From: Conexibacter sp. CPCC 206217
Lineage (GTDB): Bacteria; Actinomycetota; Thermoleophilia; Solirubrobacterales; Solirubrobacteraceae
Assembly: GCF_030646165.1 (NCBI RefSeq)
Contig: NZ_JAUTDO010000005.1
Span: 544,884 to 608,883 of the forward strand
Direction: 5' to 3'
DNA length: 64,000 bases
Position numbers and translations under genes: made by a program. Under the pieces are notes generated by a model that was not told the DNA's origin, ran no database searches, and saw nothing but the letters and a program-made list of their open reading frames with translations. Below are positions 25,007 to 34,666 of this stretch, one piece after another. Numbering within the stretch: the stretch's first letter is position 1; each line of letters begins with the position of its first letter.

Positions 25007-25696
25007 ATGAGCGAGCGTTCCGACGAGCATCGCGATGTCGCCGCGGACGAGCTGCGCCGGCGGCTTCGTGCGCTGCCCGTGTTCGACGTCGAGCTTCCGG
25101 AGTTCGACCCGGCGGCAGCCCCGAGGCAACCGCAGGAGCTGTTCGCGGACTGGCTGCTGGGCGCCATCGACGCAGGCGTGCGCGAGCCGCACGCAATGGT
25201 CCTCAGCACGATCGACAGCGACGGCCGTCCTTCGGCGCGCACGCTGATTCTCAAAGGCATCGCGGACGGCGGCTGGGAGTTCGCGACCAGCGGCGCCAGC
25301 CGCAAGGGCCGCGAGCTGACCGCCAACCCGTGGGCCGCGGCGACCTTCCACTGGCGCGAGCAAGGCCGCCAGATCCGACTGCGCGGCCGCGTCATCGACG
25401 CCGGCGCCGAAGCCAGCGCACGCGACTACCTCGCCCGCCCGATCGGCTCTCGCATCGAGACGCTCGCCGGCAACCAGAGCGCAGTCCTGCACGACCCGGA
25501 CGACGTCGAGGTCGCTGTCGAACAGGCCCGTGCCGACCTCGTCGGCGACCCCGACCTGATCCCCGCCGACTGGACGCTCTATCGCCTGCTGCCCGACGAG
25601 GTGGAGTTCTGGCAAGCCGACCGCGATCGCCGCCACATCCGCCTCCGGTACCGCCTCGCCGACGGCTCCTGGCAGCAGCATCGGCTGTGGCCGTGA
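25007..25696 (+). CDS. pyridoxamine 5'-phosphate oxidase family protein (PdxH-like)
   Basis: A 229-residue split-barrel flavoprotein close to pyridoxine/pyridoxamine phosphate oxidase. It has EPHAMVLSTIDSDGRPSART then LILKGI (FMN phosphate region), SRKGRELTANPWAAATFHW, and the C-terminal PNPOx dimerisation end EVEFWQADRDRRHIRLRYR closing in HRLWP. True PdxH normally ends in RLAP. It could oxidise PLP vitamers, or be a PhzG-like or resistance-type relative. The start at 25007 lies directly after a strong operator. Confidence 0.85.
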   Translation: MSERSDEHRDVAADELRRRLRALPVFDVELPEFDPAAAPRQPQELFADWLLGAIDAGVREPHAMVLSTIDSDGRPSARTLILKGIADGGWEFATSGASRKGRELTANPWAAATFHWREQGRQIRLRGRVIDAGAEASARDYLARPIGSRIETLAGNQSAVLHDPDDVEVAVEQARADLVGDPDLIPADWTLYRLLPDEVEFWQADRDRRHIRLRYRLADGSWQQHRLWP

Positions 25697-25721
25697 TCCA
25701 AGCGATCTCCGCTGCCGCGCG

Positions 25722-26336
25722 TCAGATCCAACCCATGCGGCGGGCGATCGCGCAGGCCTCGTGGCGGTTGGACGCGTTCAGCTTCGTCATCGCGCTCGAG
25801 ATGTAGTTGCGCACCGTCCCCGGGGAGAGCGCCGCGCGGTCGGCGATGTCGTCGATCGGGGCGCCGGTCGCGGCCAGTTCGAGCACGTCCGCCTCGCGCG
25901 GCGTCAGCGGGCAGTCGCCGGCGGCGATCGCCTCGGCCGCCAGTTCGGGATCGACGTGGCGGCCGCCGGCGTGCACGGTGCGGACGACCGCGGCGAGCGT
26001 GACCGCGGACGTCGTCTTCGGCAGGAAGCCGCGCACCCCCGCGGCGAGGGCGCGCTTGAGATGGCCGGGCCGTCCGTGGCTGGTGACGATCACGCAGCCG
26101 CAGCCGGGCAGCAGCTCGGTGAGCCGCTCGGCGACGGCGATCCCGTCGAGCTTCGGCATCTGCAGGTCGAGCACGGCCACGTCGACGGAGTGCTTCACGG
26201 CCGCGGTGACCGCGTGCTCTCCGTCGACCGCCTCGGCGACGACGGTGAGGTCCTCTTCGAGGTCGAGCATCTGCGCCAGCGCGGTGCGGATCAAGTGCTC
26301 GTCGTCGGCGAGCAGGATGCGGATCGGTGCGGTCAT
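25722..26336 (-). CDS. NarL/LuxR-type response regulator
   Basis: A 204-residue response regulator. The receiver domain (about 4-120) has the acidic pair Asp11-Asp12, phospho-acceptor Asp57 (VLDLQMPKLDG) and FLPKTT with the conserved Lys. The C-terminal LuxR helix-turn-helix spans about 140-200 (LTPREADVLELAATGA, GTVRNYISSAMTKL). The start overlaps the kinase stop as ATGA. It is last in a four-gene operon with an ABC exporter, which it probably controls. Confidence 0.95.
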   Translation of the reverse strand: MTAPIRILLADDEHLIRTALAQMLDLEEDLTVVAEAVDGEHAVTAAVKHSVDVAVLDLQMPKLDGIAVAERLTELLPGCGCVIVTSHGRPGHLKRALAAGVRGFLPKTTSAVTLAAVVRTVHAGGRHVDPELAAEAIAAGDCPLTPREADVLELAATGAPIDDIADRAALSPGTVRNYISSAMTKLNASNRHEACAIARRMGWI

Positions 26337-27508
26337 TCGTGGAAACCCGTCTTGTCGGTGGCGCTGAGAGGTCCGGTGCCCGGGAGCTGCGCGACGACGG
26401 CCCAGCGATCGCCGCCGTCGGCTTGCACGACCAGCGAGGCGCCCAGCGGGATGAGACGCTCGCGCAGCCCGCGCAACCCGGAGCCGTCGGACGAGCCGCC
26501 CGGACGCGCGCCGTCGTTGTCGACCCTGAGCTGCCCGTCGGCGTACTCGATCTCGACGACGCTCGCATTCGAATGTCGCAGGACGTTGGTGACGCTCTCG
26601 CGCACGACCCAGGCGGCGGCCTCGTGCCAGGCGCGCGGCATCGCGTCGACGCTCAGCCGCACCTCGATGCCGGCCGAGCGCAGCAGCGAGCGCGCACCCT
26701 CCAGCTCCTTGAGGAAGTCGGTGGAACGGTAGCCGCGCGCCAGCTCGCGGGCCTCGCGCAGCGCCTCGTGCGCCACGCTGCGCACCTCCAGCATCTGCTC
26801 GGCGGCGCGCTCGTCGCCCCGCTTGGCGAGCGTGGCGGCCAGCTCGGCCTGGACCGCGATCGTGGAGAGCCGCCGGCCGAGCACGTCGTGCACGTCGCGC
26901 GAGAAGCGCAGGCGCTCCTCGACCACCGCCAGCTGGGCCTGAGCCTGGCGGGCGACGTCGAGGTCGGTGACGATCCCGAGCAGCCACACCGACGCGCGGG
27001 CGGTGAAGAGGAACGCTCCCCCGAAGAGCACGCCTGCCACGACGTTGGGCGCCTCCCCGCCGCTGACTCCGAAGAGCAGCCCGGAGAGCGCGACGAGGGC
27101 GACGGCGAGCCGGGGGCCCGGCAACAGCCCGAGCGTCAGCGTCAGGCTGGCGACGATCGCCGTCACCGCGACGTTGCGAGCGTCTCCCGTCCATGACGCC
27201 AGCGCGATCGCGAAGTACGCGCCGCACCCGCTCAGCAGCGCCGCGATGCGGCCCCAGGGCAGCGGCTGCACGGCCGGGAAGCGCTGCAGCACCGCCATCG
27301 CGACGGCGATGCCGAGCGCGGTCACGGCGGCTCCGCCCGCCACGAGCGCGACCGCCTGCCCGCGATCGTCGAGATCGAACGCCACCGGCAGCAGGGCGAG
27401 GCAGGTGAAGCCCAACAGCACCAGGTACACGGACTGGCGCGTGTACAGCCCGACGCGCTCGACCCCGGTGAGGTCCGACCAGCGCAGCCACGTGCCGGGC
27501 CTGATCAT
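26333..27508 (-). CDS. two-component sensor histidine kinase (HisKA_3, DesK/NarX type)
   Basis: A 391-residue membrane kinase. About five or six transmembrane helices fill residues 27-180. The dimerisation helix has phospho-acceptor His207 in RFSRDVHDVLGRRL, and the ATPase domain has the N-box ESVTNVLRHSNAS and the G-box GSGLRGLRERL. It has no large external domain, so it may sense membrane stress or a membrane-active compound. It joins the permease gene as TGATG and the regulator gene as ATGA. Confidence 0.94.
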   Translation of the reverse strand: MIRPGTWLRWSDLTGVERVGLYTRQSVYLVLLGFTCLALLPVAFDLDDRGQAVALVAGGAAVTALGIAVAMAVLQRFPAVQPLPWGRIAALLSGCGAYFAIALASWTGDARNVAVTAIVASLTLTLGLLPGPRLAVALVALSGLLFGVSGGEAPNVVAGVLFGGAFLFTARASVWLLGIVTDLDVARQAQAQLAVVEERLRFSRDVHDVLGRRLSTIAVQAELAATLAKRGDERAAEQMLEVRSVAHEALREARELARGYRSTDFLKELEGARSLLRSAGIEVRLSVDAMPRAWHEAAAWVVRESVTNVLRHSNASVVEIEYADGQLRVDNDGARPGGSSDGSGLRGLRERLIPLGASLVVQADGGDRWAVVAQLPGTGPLSATDKTGFHE

Positions 27509-28302
27509 CAGGTGCGCGGCTCCCACCGCATCGAGCGCCGGGCGAGCACGACGGCCAGGTACGTCCAGGCCGCCATCACGGCCAGCGGTCTGGCCGCCTG
27601 GCTCCAGGTCTCGGCAAACGTCAGCGTCGTCTGCTCGGCGCCTGGGCCGTCGAGGCCGAACCAGCCGATCCGCACCAGGTCCGACACCGCCGCTCCCGGC
27701 GTCAGCGACAGCACGTCGCGCAGCCGCTCCGACATGCCGGTGATCGAGTTGGTCAGCGGCCCGAGCGAGGCGATCAGGATGATCGGCATGCTCGTCAGCT
27801 GAGCGGCCTCTGCGCTGCGCGTCCACGCCGCGGTCCAGTAGGCGAACGCGGTGAACATGATCACCGACAGCAGCGCGAGCGCCACATACAGCAGCGGGTT
27901 GACCGGCAGCGGCTGGCCAAGCGCAGCCGCGACCGGGATCGCGACCGCGCTCAGGACCAGCGCGCTGATCGCCCCCGGCAGCGCGATGCTGACGAGCAGC
28001 TCGGCGTCGCGCGACTCGCCGGTCCGCATCCGCTTGAGCACGAGCTCGTCGCGGCGGCTGACGAACTGGGCGAGGACGTTGTAGTAGACGGGGAAGAGCG
28101 CGATGACGAGGAACATGGTGACGATCGAGCCCGCACCCGTGGCGACGGAGCCGCGCTCGCCGCTGAACAGCAGCGCGAGCGGCAGCAGCGGCAGCACCGC
28201 CGCGTAGACGAACGCGAGGCGGTTGCGCGAGAGCAGGACGGCGTTCCAGCGCGTCAGGCTCGCGGTCCGCCGCAGCGAGAAGCGATCGGCAGGCGAGGTC
28301 AT
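27508..28302 (-). CDS. ABC transporter permease (ABC-2 type)
   Basis: A 264-residue protein with six hydrophobic segments (for example LAFVYAAVLPLLPLALLF, SIVTMFLVIALFPVYYNVL, LYVALALLSVIMFTAFAYWTAAW). The VSRRDELVLKRMRTGE stretch after the second helix is typical of ABC-2/DrrB-like exporters. It pairs with the ATPase it overlaps by 4 bases. Export of a lipid, peptide or antibiotic is the likely job; cargo unknown. Confidence 0.92.
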   Translation of the reverse strand: MTSPADRFSLRRTASLTRWNAVLLSRNRLAFVYAAVLPLLPLALLFSGERGSVATGAGSIVTMFLVIALFPVYYNVLAQFVSRRDELVLKRMRTGESRDAELLVSIALPGAISALVLSAVAIPVAAALGQPLPVNPLLYVALALLSVIMFTAFAYWTAAWTRSAEAAQLTSMPIILIASLGPLTNSITGMSERLRDVLSLTPGAAVSDLVRIGWFGLDGPGAEQTTLTFAETWSQAARPLAVMAAWTYLAVVLARRSMRWEPRT

Positions 28303-29279
28303 CGGAGGGCTCCTTCCTTGTCGGGCAGCGCTTCCTGAGCGGCGCTGGCGGCGGCCGGGTCGCGACCGTCGGCGATCGAGAGGAACACGCTCTCGAGGCT
28401 CGGGCTGCGAGCTTCGAGGCCGTCGAGCGTGACCTCGTTGTGCGCGGCCCAGGCCAGCAGGTCCGACAGCGAGGTCTGCAGCGCGTCGGTCTCCAGCGTC
28501 GTGCGCCCGTGCTCGTGGACGAGGCTGCGGACGCCGGCGAGGTCGTCGGGCACGCCGGAGACGTCCGCGAAGCTGATCTTCGACGGATGCCCCGCCGCGA
28601 TCTCGCTCGGCGTCCCCGAGCGGACGATCCGGCCGGCGTGCATGATCTCCAGCCGATCGGCGAGCGTCTCGGCCTCCTCGAGGTAGTGCGTCGTGATCAG
28701 CACGGTCGCACCGCCGTCGCGCAGGCCGCCGATGAGCTGCCACACCTCGCGGCGGCTCTCGGGGTCCAGGCCCGTCGTCGGCTCGTCGAGGATCACCAGC
28801 TCCGGGCTGCCCGTCAACGTGCAGGCGAGGTCGACGCGGCGGGTCTCGCCGCCGGACAGGGCGAGCATGCGCACGTCGGCGCGCGCTTCGAGCGAGAGCA
28901 GCGCGAGCATCTCGTCGACCGAGCGCGGGGACGTGACGGTCGCGCTCCACATGCGCAGCGTCTCGCGGACCGTCAGGTCGCCCGAGAAGCCGCTGCGCTG
29001 CAGCAGGACCCCCGTGCGGGGGCGCAGGGCGGCGCGCTCGGCGATCGGGTCGAGCCCGAGCACGCTGACCTCGCCGGCGGTCGCCGGGGCCAGCCCCTCG
29101 ATCACCTCCAGGGTGGAGGTCTTGCCGGCGCCGTTGGTGCCGAGCAGCGCGGTGATCGAGCCGAGCGGGACGTCGAGGTCGACCCCGCGGACGGCCTCGT
29201 ACGCCGAAGACCCGTGTCCGTAGCTCCGACGCAGTCCGCGGACCCGCACCGCTGGATTGAAATCTGCGTTGTCGTTCAT
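28299..29279 (-). CDS. ABC exporter ATP-binding protein (DrrA/CcmA type)
   Basis: A 326-residue ATPase with Walker A LGTNGAGKTS near 47-56, Q-loop GVLLQRSG, signature ALSGGETRRVDLA, Walker B LVILDEPTTGLD and H-loop ITTHYLEEAE. The C-terminal extension of about 90 residues is typical of the daunorubicin-resistance (DrrA) type. It leads the minus-strand operon ATPase-permease-kinase-regulator, a layout like that of BceAB- or LiaRS-like resistance modules but with an ABC-2 permease. Confidence 0.94.
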   Translation of the reverse strand: MNDNADFNPAVRVRGLRRSYGHGSSAYEAVRGVDLDVPLGSITALLGTNGAGKTSTLEVIEGLAPATAGEVSVLGLDPIAERAALRPRTGVLLQRSGFSGDLTVRETLRMWSATVTSPRSVDEMLALLSLEARADVRMLALSGGETRRVDLACTLTGSPELVILDEPTTGLDPESRREVWQLIGGLRDGGATVLITTHYLEEAETLADRLEIMHAGRIVRSGTPSEIAAGHPSKISFADVSGVPDDLAGVRSLVHEHGRTTLETDALQTSLSDLLAWAAHNEVTLDGLEARSPSLESVFLSIADGRDPAAASAAQEALPDKEGALR

Positions 29280-29409
29280 GCATACAGCGTCACCCCGTCA
29301 GGGCGCGTCCGGTAGTCCCGGCCCTCACCAGTTCCCAGTGACAAAAGTCATCTCTCGGCGACCCGTCGTCCGCGCACGCCATCGCGGCTACGCTGCGCCC
29401 GGCGACGAC

Positions 29410-30846
29410 ATGAGCGGCCCGATCCATCAACTGACGGCGGTCGAGATCGCGGCGGGGATCCGTGCGCGGAGGTTCTCCGCCGTCGAAGTGCTCGCCGACC
29501 ACCTCGCGCGGATCGAGGCGGTCGATCCGCTCGTCAACGCGATCGTCACGCTCGACGCCGACGCGGCGTTGGAGGCGGCGCGCGCGGCCGACCGCGCGCT
29601 GGCGCGCGGCGGGCGCGGGCAGCTCGGGCCGCTGCTCGGCCTCCCGATCGCGGTCAAGGACCTCGTCGACACGGCTGGACTGCGCACCACCTACGGCTCG
29701 CCGCTGTTCCGCGACCACGTCCCGCAGCGGGACGCGCTGCTGGTGCAGCGGCTGCGCGCGGCCGGCGCGATCGTCGTCGGCAAGACGAACACGTCCGAGT
29801 TCGGGGCCGGCTCGCAGACCTGCAACGCCGTCTTCGGGCCGACCCGCAACCCCTTCGACCGCGCGCGCACGCCCGGCGGCTCCAGCGGCGGCGCGGCGGC
29901 CGCCGTCGCCGCGCGGCTGGTGCCGCTGGCCGACGGCTCGGACCTCGCCGCGAGCGTCCGCAACCCGGCGTCGTTCTGCAACCTCGTCGGGATCCGCCCG
30001 ACGCCCGGCACGATCCCGGAGGACTCCGATGCGGCCGATCCGTGGAGCCCGTTCGGCGTCAGCGGCACGTTCGGCCGCACGGTCGCCGACGCGGCGCTGC
30101 TGCTGCGGGCGCTGGCCGGGCGCGAGGCCGGCGCGCCGTTGAGTGCGTTGCAGCCGCTGCCGGGCGACCTCGAGCTGCGCCTGCGCGAGCCCGGCGACGG
30201 CGTCGGCGTGCGGGTCGCCTGGAGCCGCGACCTCGGCGGGCTGCCGGTCGAGCCGGAGGTGCTCGCGGCGCTGGAGCCGGCGCGGGAGGCGCTCGCCGCG
30301 ATCGGCTGCGACGTCCGTGACGCGGAGCCCGCGCTGGCGTTCGCCGACGAGGCGTTCGACACGCTGCGGGCGGTGATGTTCGCCGCCGCGCACGGGGCGA
30401 AGGTCGACGCCACGCCGGAGCAGGTCAAGCAGACGATCCACTGGAACGTCGCGCGCGGGCGCGCGCTCGACGGCGCCGCGGTCGCGCGCGCGATCACGCT
30501 GCGCGGCCGCGCCTTCCACACGCTGCGCGAGTTCCTGCAGCGCTTCGACGTGCTCGCGCTGCCGACCTCGCAGGTGGTGCCGTTCCCCGTCGAGGTCGAG
30601 TGGCCGCGGCAGGTCGCCGGCGCGCCGATGGAGCACTACGTCGCCTGGCTGCGCTCCTGCTCGCGCATCACGGTCACCGGCCACCCGGCGATCTCGTTGC
30701 CGGCCGGCTTCACGCCGTCGGGACTGCCCGTCGGACTGCAGCTGGTCGGCCGTCACGGCGGCGACGCCGAGCTGCTGCGGGTGGCCGCGACGCTGGAGCG
30801 GGCGCTGGCCGAGCGGACCGCGCGCGAGCCGATCCTGTACGCATGA
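29410..30846 (+). CDS. amidase signature family protein
   Basis: A 478-residue amidase-signature enzyme. The catalytic Lys is in LPIAVKDLVD near residue 80, and the Ser-rich stretch TPGGSSGGAAAAVAA near 155-170 gives the cis-Ser. The nucleophile block reads GSDLAASVRNPASFCNLVG, where the usual GGS is AAS; the Ser itself is kept. It hydrolyses amides; substrate unknown. The ATG at 29410 opens the conserved TAVEIAAGIRARRFSAVEV helix. It is divergent from the exporter operon. Confidence 0.92.
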   Translation: MSGPIHQLTAVEIAAGIRARRFSAVEVLADHLARIEAVDPLVNAIVTLDADAALEAARAADRALARGGRGQLGPLLGLPIAVKDLVDTAGLRTTYGSPLFRDHVPQRDALLVQRLRAAGAIVVGKTNTSEFGAGSQTCNAVFGPTRNPFDRARTPGGSSGGAAAAVAARLVPLADGSDLAASVRNPASFCNLVGIRPTPGTIPEDSDAADPWSPFGVSGTFGRTVADAALLLRALAGREAGAPLSALQPLPGDLELRLREPGDGVGVRVAWSRDLGGLPVEPEVLAALEPAREALAAIGCDVRDAEPALAFADEAFDTLRAVMFAAAHGAKVDATPEQVKQTIHWNVARGRALDGAAVARAITLRGRAFHTLREFLQRFDVLALPTSQVVPFPVEVEWPRQVAGAPMEHYVAWLRSCSRITVTGHPAISLPAGFTPSGLPVGLQLVGRHGGDAELLRVAATLERALAERTAREPILYA

Positions 30847-30908
30847 TGCGTACGGACGCGGGCGTCGGGCTTTGCCGGCCGCCGCGTCACCGCGCATAGT
30901 CCGACGGC

Positions 30909-32537
30909 ATGCCCCGACTGCTCTCCTGCGGCGCGCTCGCGCTGCTGCTCTCCGCTGTCTGCGCCGCGTCGTCGAGCGCCGCGCCGCCGCTCGTCACCTA
31001 CCCCGAGTCGGCGACCGGGCTGACCAACGTGCGGCAGGTCGCGGAGGCGGCCGGAAAGGTCTGGGTGGCCGGTGACAGGGTCGCCTTCGATCCGACGCTG
31101 GTGAGCTGCATCGACGAGCGCACCGGACAGAAGTGCGCCGCGAGCTACCCGATCTCGCTGAAGGACGCGGGCGGCGTCGCGCAGGCCAGCCCCAGCGGGA
31201 TCGCGGTCGGCGTCGACGGCGCCATCTGGGTCGCGAACGAGGGCGACGAGGACCACTTCGACGCAACCGCGGGCAGCGTGTCGCGGATCGATCCGTCGTC
31301 GGGTGCCGTGAGCACCTTCCCGGCCCCGGTCGACGCGCCGCACGCGGTCGTGGTCGGCCTCGACGGCGACGTCTGGGTCGCGAACGACTCCAACACCGTC
31401 TCGCGGCTCGACCCGGCGACCGGGGTGAACCGCGCCGGCTATCCGCTCGGCACCGGGGCGACGCCGACGCCCGACAAGGTCCTGCTGCCCGCGGCGCTCG
31501 CCGTCGGCCGCGACGGCGACGTGTGGGCTCCGCTGTTCGACGGCAACTCCGCGCACCACTCGCAGATCACGCGCTTCGATCCCGACACGAAGGCGGTCGT
31601 GCCGGGCTACCCGAAGCCGACCGGCGGCGACCGCTTCTCCGGAGCGCTGACCGTCGGCGCCGATGGCGACGTCTGGGTCGACGACGGCGAGAACGGCCAG
31701 CTTTCGCGGCTCGACCCCGTGACGGGAGCCAACCGGCCCGGCTACCCGCGCTTTCGCACGCCGGCGACGGCGATGGCCACCGGCCCGGACGGCGACCTCT
31801 GGATCACGGGCGGCAACCCGGCGGTCGTCGACCGCATCGACCCGGCGACCGGGAGCAGTCGCGACGACTACCCGTTCGCGCTGCCGACTGCCACCAGCGC
31901 GATCGCGATCGCCGCGAACGGCGACCCGTGGGTGGGCGTGACGCAGGTTGCCAACAATCGTCTGGTGCACGTGAACCTGTCCGGCTCGACCGTGACGGGG
32001 CCGCCGAGCGGAGACGAGGGCGGGGGCGGGGGCGGCACCCCGGGCGGCGGTGACGGCGGCGGGGCACCGGGCGGCGACCCGAGCGCGTCGCCCGGCGACA
32101 GCGGCAGCCAGCCGCCCGCCGGCACTCCGGCGCCTGCCGTCGTCGCGCCGCCCGCCGGCACCCGACCGGCGCGCGACACCGCTGCGCCGCAGGTCAAGCT
32201 CTCCGGACCGACCTCGCAGAAGGCCGGCGCGTCGATCTCGGTGACGGTGAGCTGTCCGACGGAGGCGTGCAGCGCGCGCGCCGGCGCCGTCCTCACCGTC
32301 CCGTCCGCCGCCAAGGCCAAGCGCTACAAGCTCGGCGCGGTCACCCGCCGGCTCGCTGCCGGCAGGCGCGCGACGCTGAAGTTGACGCTCTCCAGATCCG
32401 CGCGAGCGGCCGTCGCCAAGGCCCTGCGCAGCAGGAAGACGCGCAGCGGCGTGAAGGTCAAGGTCACGATCAGCGCCAGGGACGCCGCCGGGAACGCGCG
32501 CCGCGTCACCCGCACGATCACGCTCACGCCCAAGTAG
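30909..32537 (+). CDS. secreted Vgb-like beta-propeller protein with C-terminal Ig-like domain
   Basis: A 542-residue exported protein with a Sec signal peptide (about 1-24, ending near SSSA). Residues about 30-360 hold repeated blades with GxDGDVWVAN-like motifs, as in virginiamycin B lyase/NHL propellers. A Gly/Pro-rich linker (about 365-425) leads to a basic Ig-like domain with SVTVSCPTEACSA and the terminal KVTISARDAAGNARRVTRTI motif. This tail is common in Solirubrobacterales surface proteins. Lyase activity is not shown; a binding or scaffold role is equally possible. Confidence 0.85.
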   Translation: MPRLLSCGALALLLSAVCAASSSAAPPLVTYPESATGLTNVRQVAEAAGKVWVAGDRVAFDPTLVSCIDERTGQKCAASYPISLKDAGGVAQASPSGIAVGVDGAIWVANEGDEDHFDATAGSVSRIDPSSGAVSTFPAPVDAPHAVVVGLDGDVWVANDSNTVSRLDPATGVNRAGYPLGTGATPTPDKVLLPAALAVGRDGDVWAPLFDGNSAHHSQITRFDPDTKAVVPGYPKPTGGDRFSGALTVGADGDVWVDDGENGQLSRLDPVTGANRPGYPRFRTPATAMATGPDGDLWITGGNPAVVDRIDPATGSSRDDYPFALPTATSAIAIAANGDPWVGVTQVANNRLVHVNLSGSTVTGPPSGDEGGGGGGTPGGGDGGGAPGGDPSASPGDSGSQPPAGTPAPAVVAPPAGTRPARDTAAPQVKLSGPTSQKAGASISVTVSCPTEACSARAGAVLTVPSAAKAKRYKLGAVTRRLAAGRRATLKLTLSRSARAAVAKALRSRKTRSGVKVKVTISARDAAGNARRVTRTITLTPK

Positions 32538-32576
32538 GCGTGGTGGGCGCAGTCGGACGCTGCGCGCCGCGGCCGC

Positions 32577-34574
32577 TCAGGCCTCGACGGAGTCGAGCGC
32601 GTCGACGGTGACGCGCTCGCGTTCGAGGTCGTGTTCGAGCGTGCCGGCCAGCGCCTCCACCACGCGCGCGTCGAACGACGTGCCGGCGCAGCGGCGCAGG
32701 ATCGCGATCGCGTCCGCGTGCGTGTGCGCGGGGGCATGTGCGCGTTCGGAGATCATCGCGTCGTAGGCGTGGCAGGCGAAGACGATGCGGGCGCCGAGCG
32801 GGATCTGCTCGCCCGCGAGCCTGTCCGGGTAACCGGTGCCGTCCCAGCGCTCGTGGCTGGCGCGCACCAGCGCCGCGACGCCGCGCAGCTCCGGCGTCGT
32901 GGCGATCGCGCGCTCGCCGAAGAGCGTGTGGTGCTCGACGAACGCGCGCTCCTCGTCGTCGAGCGGGCCGGGCTTGTCGGTCATCGCGGCGGGCAGCGCG
33001 AGCGTGCCGAGGTCGTGCAGCGCGGCGGCGTTGCGGACGTCGCGGCGGGCGGTGTCGTCGAGGCCGAGCGCGGTCGCGGTCGCGGCGGCGTTGCGGGCGA
33101 CCGCGTCGGCGTGGCGGCGCAGCTGCGGGTCGTGCGCCTCCAGCAGCGCAAGCAGCGCCTCGACGACCGGCTGCTCACGGCCGCCGCTGCCGCGCTTGTG
33201 CGCGTACATGCGCTCGTCGGCGAGCCGCAGCGCGGTCGTCGAGCCGGTCGCCTCGTCCGGCAGCGTGACCGCGCCGAAGGCGGCCGTCACCGTGAACCCG
33301 TCACCGTGCTGGGCGGCGCCGTCGGCCAGCGCCGCGGGCGTGACGCTCGCGTCGGCCGGCTGCAGCACGCAGAACTCGTCGCCGCCCATCCGGTACGCGC
33401 GCCCGTCCGCGCCCGCGCCGTGCTGCAGCGCCGTGCCGATGCGGCGCAGCAGGTGGTCGCCGGCGAGGTGGCCGAACGTGTCGTTGTAGGACTTGAAGCC
33501 GTTGAGGTCCAGCAGCACGAGCGTCGCGCGGGCGCCGTTGAGGCGCTCGAGGTCGGAGACGAGCCGGCGGCCGTTGCCGAGGCCGGTGACCGCGTCGGTG
33601 ACCGCCTCCTCGCGGCTGTGCAGCAGCAGGCGGTAGTTGAGCGAGAGGCTCAGTGCCATGCGCGCCAGCAGCGTCGCGACGGCGAGGCCGGAGAGCGTGA
33701 TCGTCAGCGGTGCGGAGTCGGCCTCGGCGCCCTCGACGATCAGCACCGCGAGCGCGATCGCGCCGAGCAGGATCGGCACGAAGATCTCGGTCCGGCGCGG
33801 GACGCTCGACAGCGGCTGCGGCGCCTGCCACGCGGCCAGCCCCATCAGCAGTGCGCCCGTCATCCAGCCGACGTCGTAGAGCGTGCCGAACTCGGCGGTG
33901 TGGGTCGTCGCCTGCGCGTGGCGGTAGAGCACCTCCGTCAGCGCCAGCGTCGTGGCGCCGGCGACGATCAGCGCGAAGCGGCGGTCGAACGCCCAGCCGC
34001 GCAGCGCCAGCAGGCCGACCGAGGCGGCGACGAGGATCACGGAGCCGGTCGGGTAGACAGCCGCCGTGACGGTCGCGCTGTCGACCGACTTGATCGCGCT
34101 CTCGATCACGAACGCGGCGCCGACGGCGGTCACCGTCAGCGCGCTCAGCAGCGCGTCGACCCAGCGCGGTGCCGGGATCGGGTGCGGGACGGCACTGCGG
34201 CCGTAGCAGACGATCCCCAGCACGATCAGGGGGTTGACCCCGAACATCAGCGCGTCGGCGAGCGAGAGCGCGGCGCTGTTGCCCTCGAACGCGGTCACGA
34301 TCGCGCCGGCGACCCACAGCAGCGTGGCCCCGACGCCGCACAGGAACGCGAGGTGGGCGGGGTCTGGGGTCGCGGCGCGCAGGCACCAGGTCAGCATCGC
34401 CGCGAGGATCCCGACGTCGTAGATCATCTCGGCGAGCGTCGCGTCGCCGATCCCGAGCACGGTGCGCAGCAGCGAGGCGACGCAGACGGCCGCGCTGACG
34501 CCCAGCAGAAGGCGGGAGAGTCGATGGATGGTGGGCGGGGTCAACGCGGTCGAGGGCGGGGTCGGACTCCGCAT
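32577..34574 (-). CDS. membrane GGDEF and HD-GYP domain protein
   Basis: A 665-residue protein with about nine transmembrane helices in residues 18-315, then a GGDEF domain with intact GGDEF at 397-401 (no RxxD inhibitory site at the usual place) and an HD-GYP domain with His520-Asp521 (LHDLG), HHTLFGE near 548 and HERWDGTGYP at 574-583. It could both make and degrade c-di-GMP, or use GTP only for regulation. The canonical HDIGK is HDLGT here. The 3' end lies 40 bases from the propeller gene's stop. Confidence 0.93.
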   Translation of the reverse strand: MRSPTPPSTALTPPTIHRLSRLLLGVSAAVCVASLLRTVLGIGDATLAEMIYDVGILAAMLTWCLRAATPDPAHLAFLCGVGATLLWVAGAIVTAFEGNSAALSLADALMFGVNPLIVLGIVCYGRSAVPHPIPAPRWVDALLSALTVTAVGAAFVIESAIKSVDSATVTAAVYPTGSVILVAASVGLLALRGWAFDRRFALIVAGATTLALTEVLYRHAQATTHTAEFGTLYDVGWMTGALLMGLAAWQAPQPLSSVPRRTEIFVPILLGAIALAVLIVEGAEADSAPLTITLSGLAVATLLARMALSLSLNYRLLLHSREEAVTDAVTGLGNGRRLVSDLERLNGARATLVLLDLNGFKSYNDTFGHLAGDHLLRRIGTALQHGAGADGRAYRMGGDEFCVLQPADASVTPAALADGAAQHGDGFTVTAAFGAVTLPDEATGSTTALRLADERMYAHKRGSGGREQPVVEALLALLEAHDPQLRRHADAVARNAAATATALGLDDTARRDVRNAAALHDLGTLALPAAMTDKPGPLDDEERAFVEHHTLFGERAIATTPELRGVAALVRASHERWDGTGYPDRLAGEQIPLGARIVFACHAYDAMISERAHAPAHTHADAIAILRRCAGTSFDARVVEALAGTLEHDLERERVTVDALDSVEA

Positions 34575-34666
34575 ACATCGGCGGGAACGGCGTTAGGCTT
34601 GACCGACGTGGCGCGTGTGTCAAGGTCGGAAACCGGTGCAAGTCGTGCGACCGCGTTTGCGGACTG

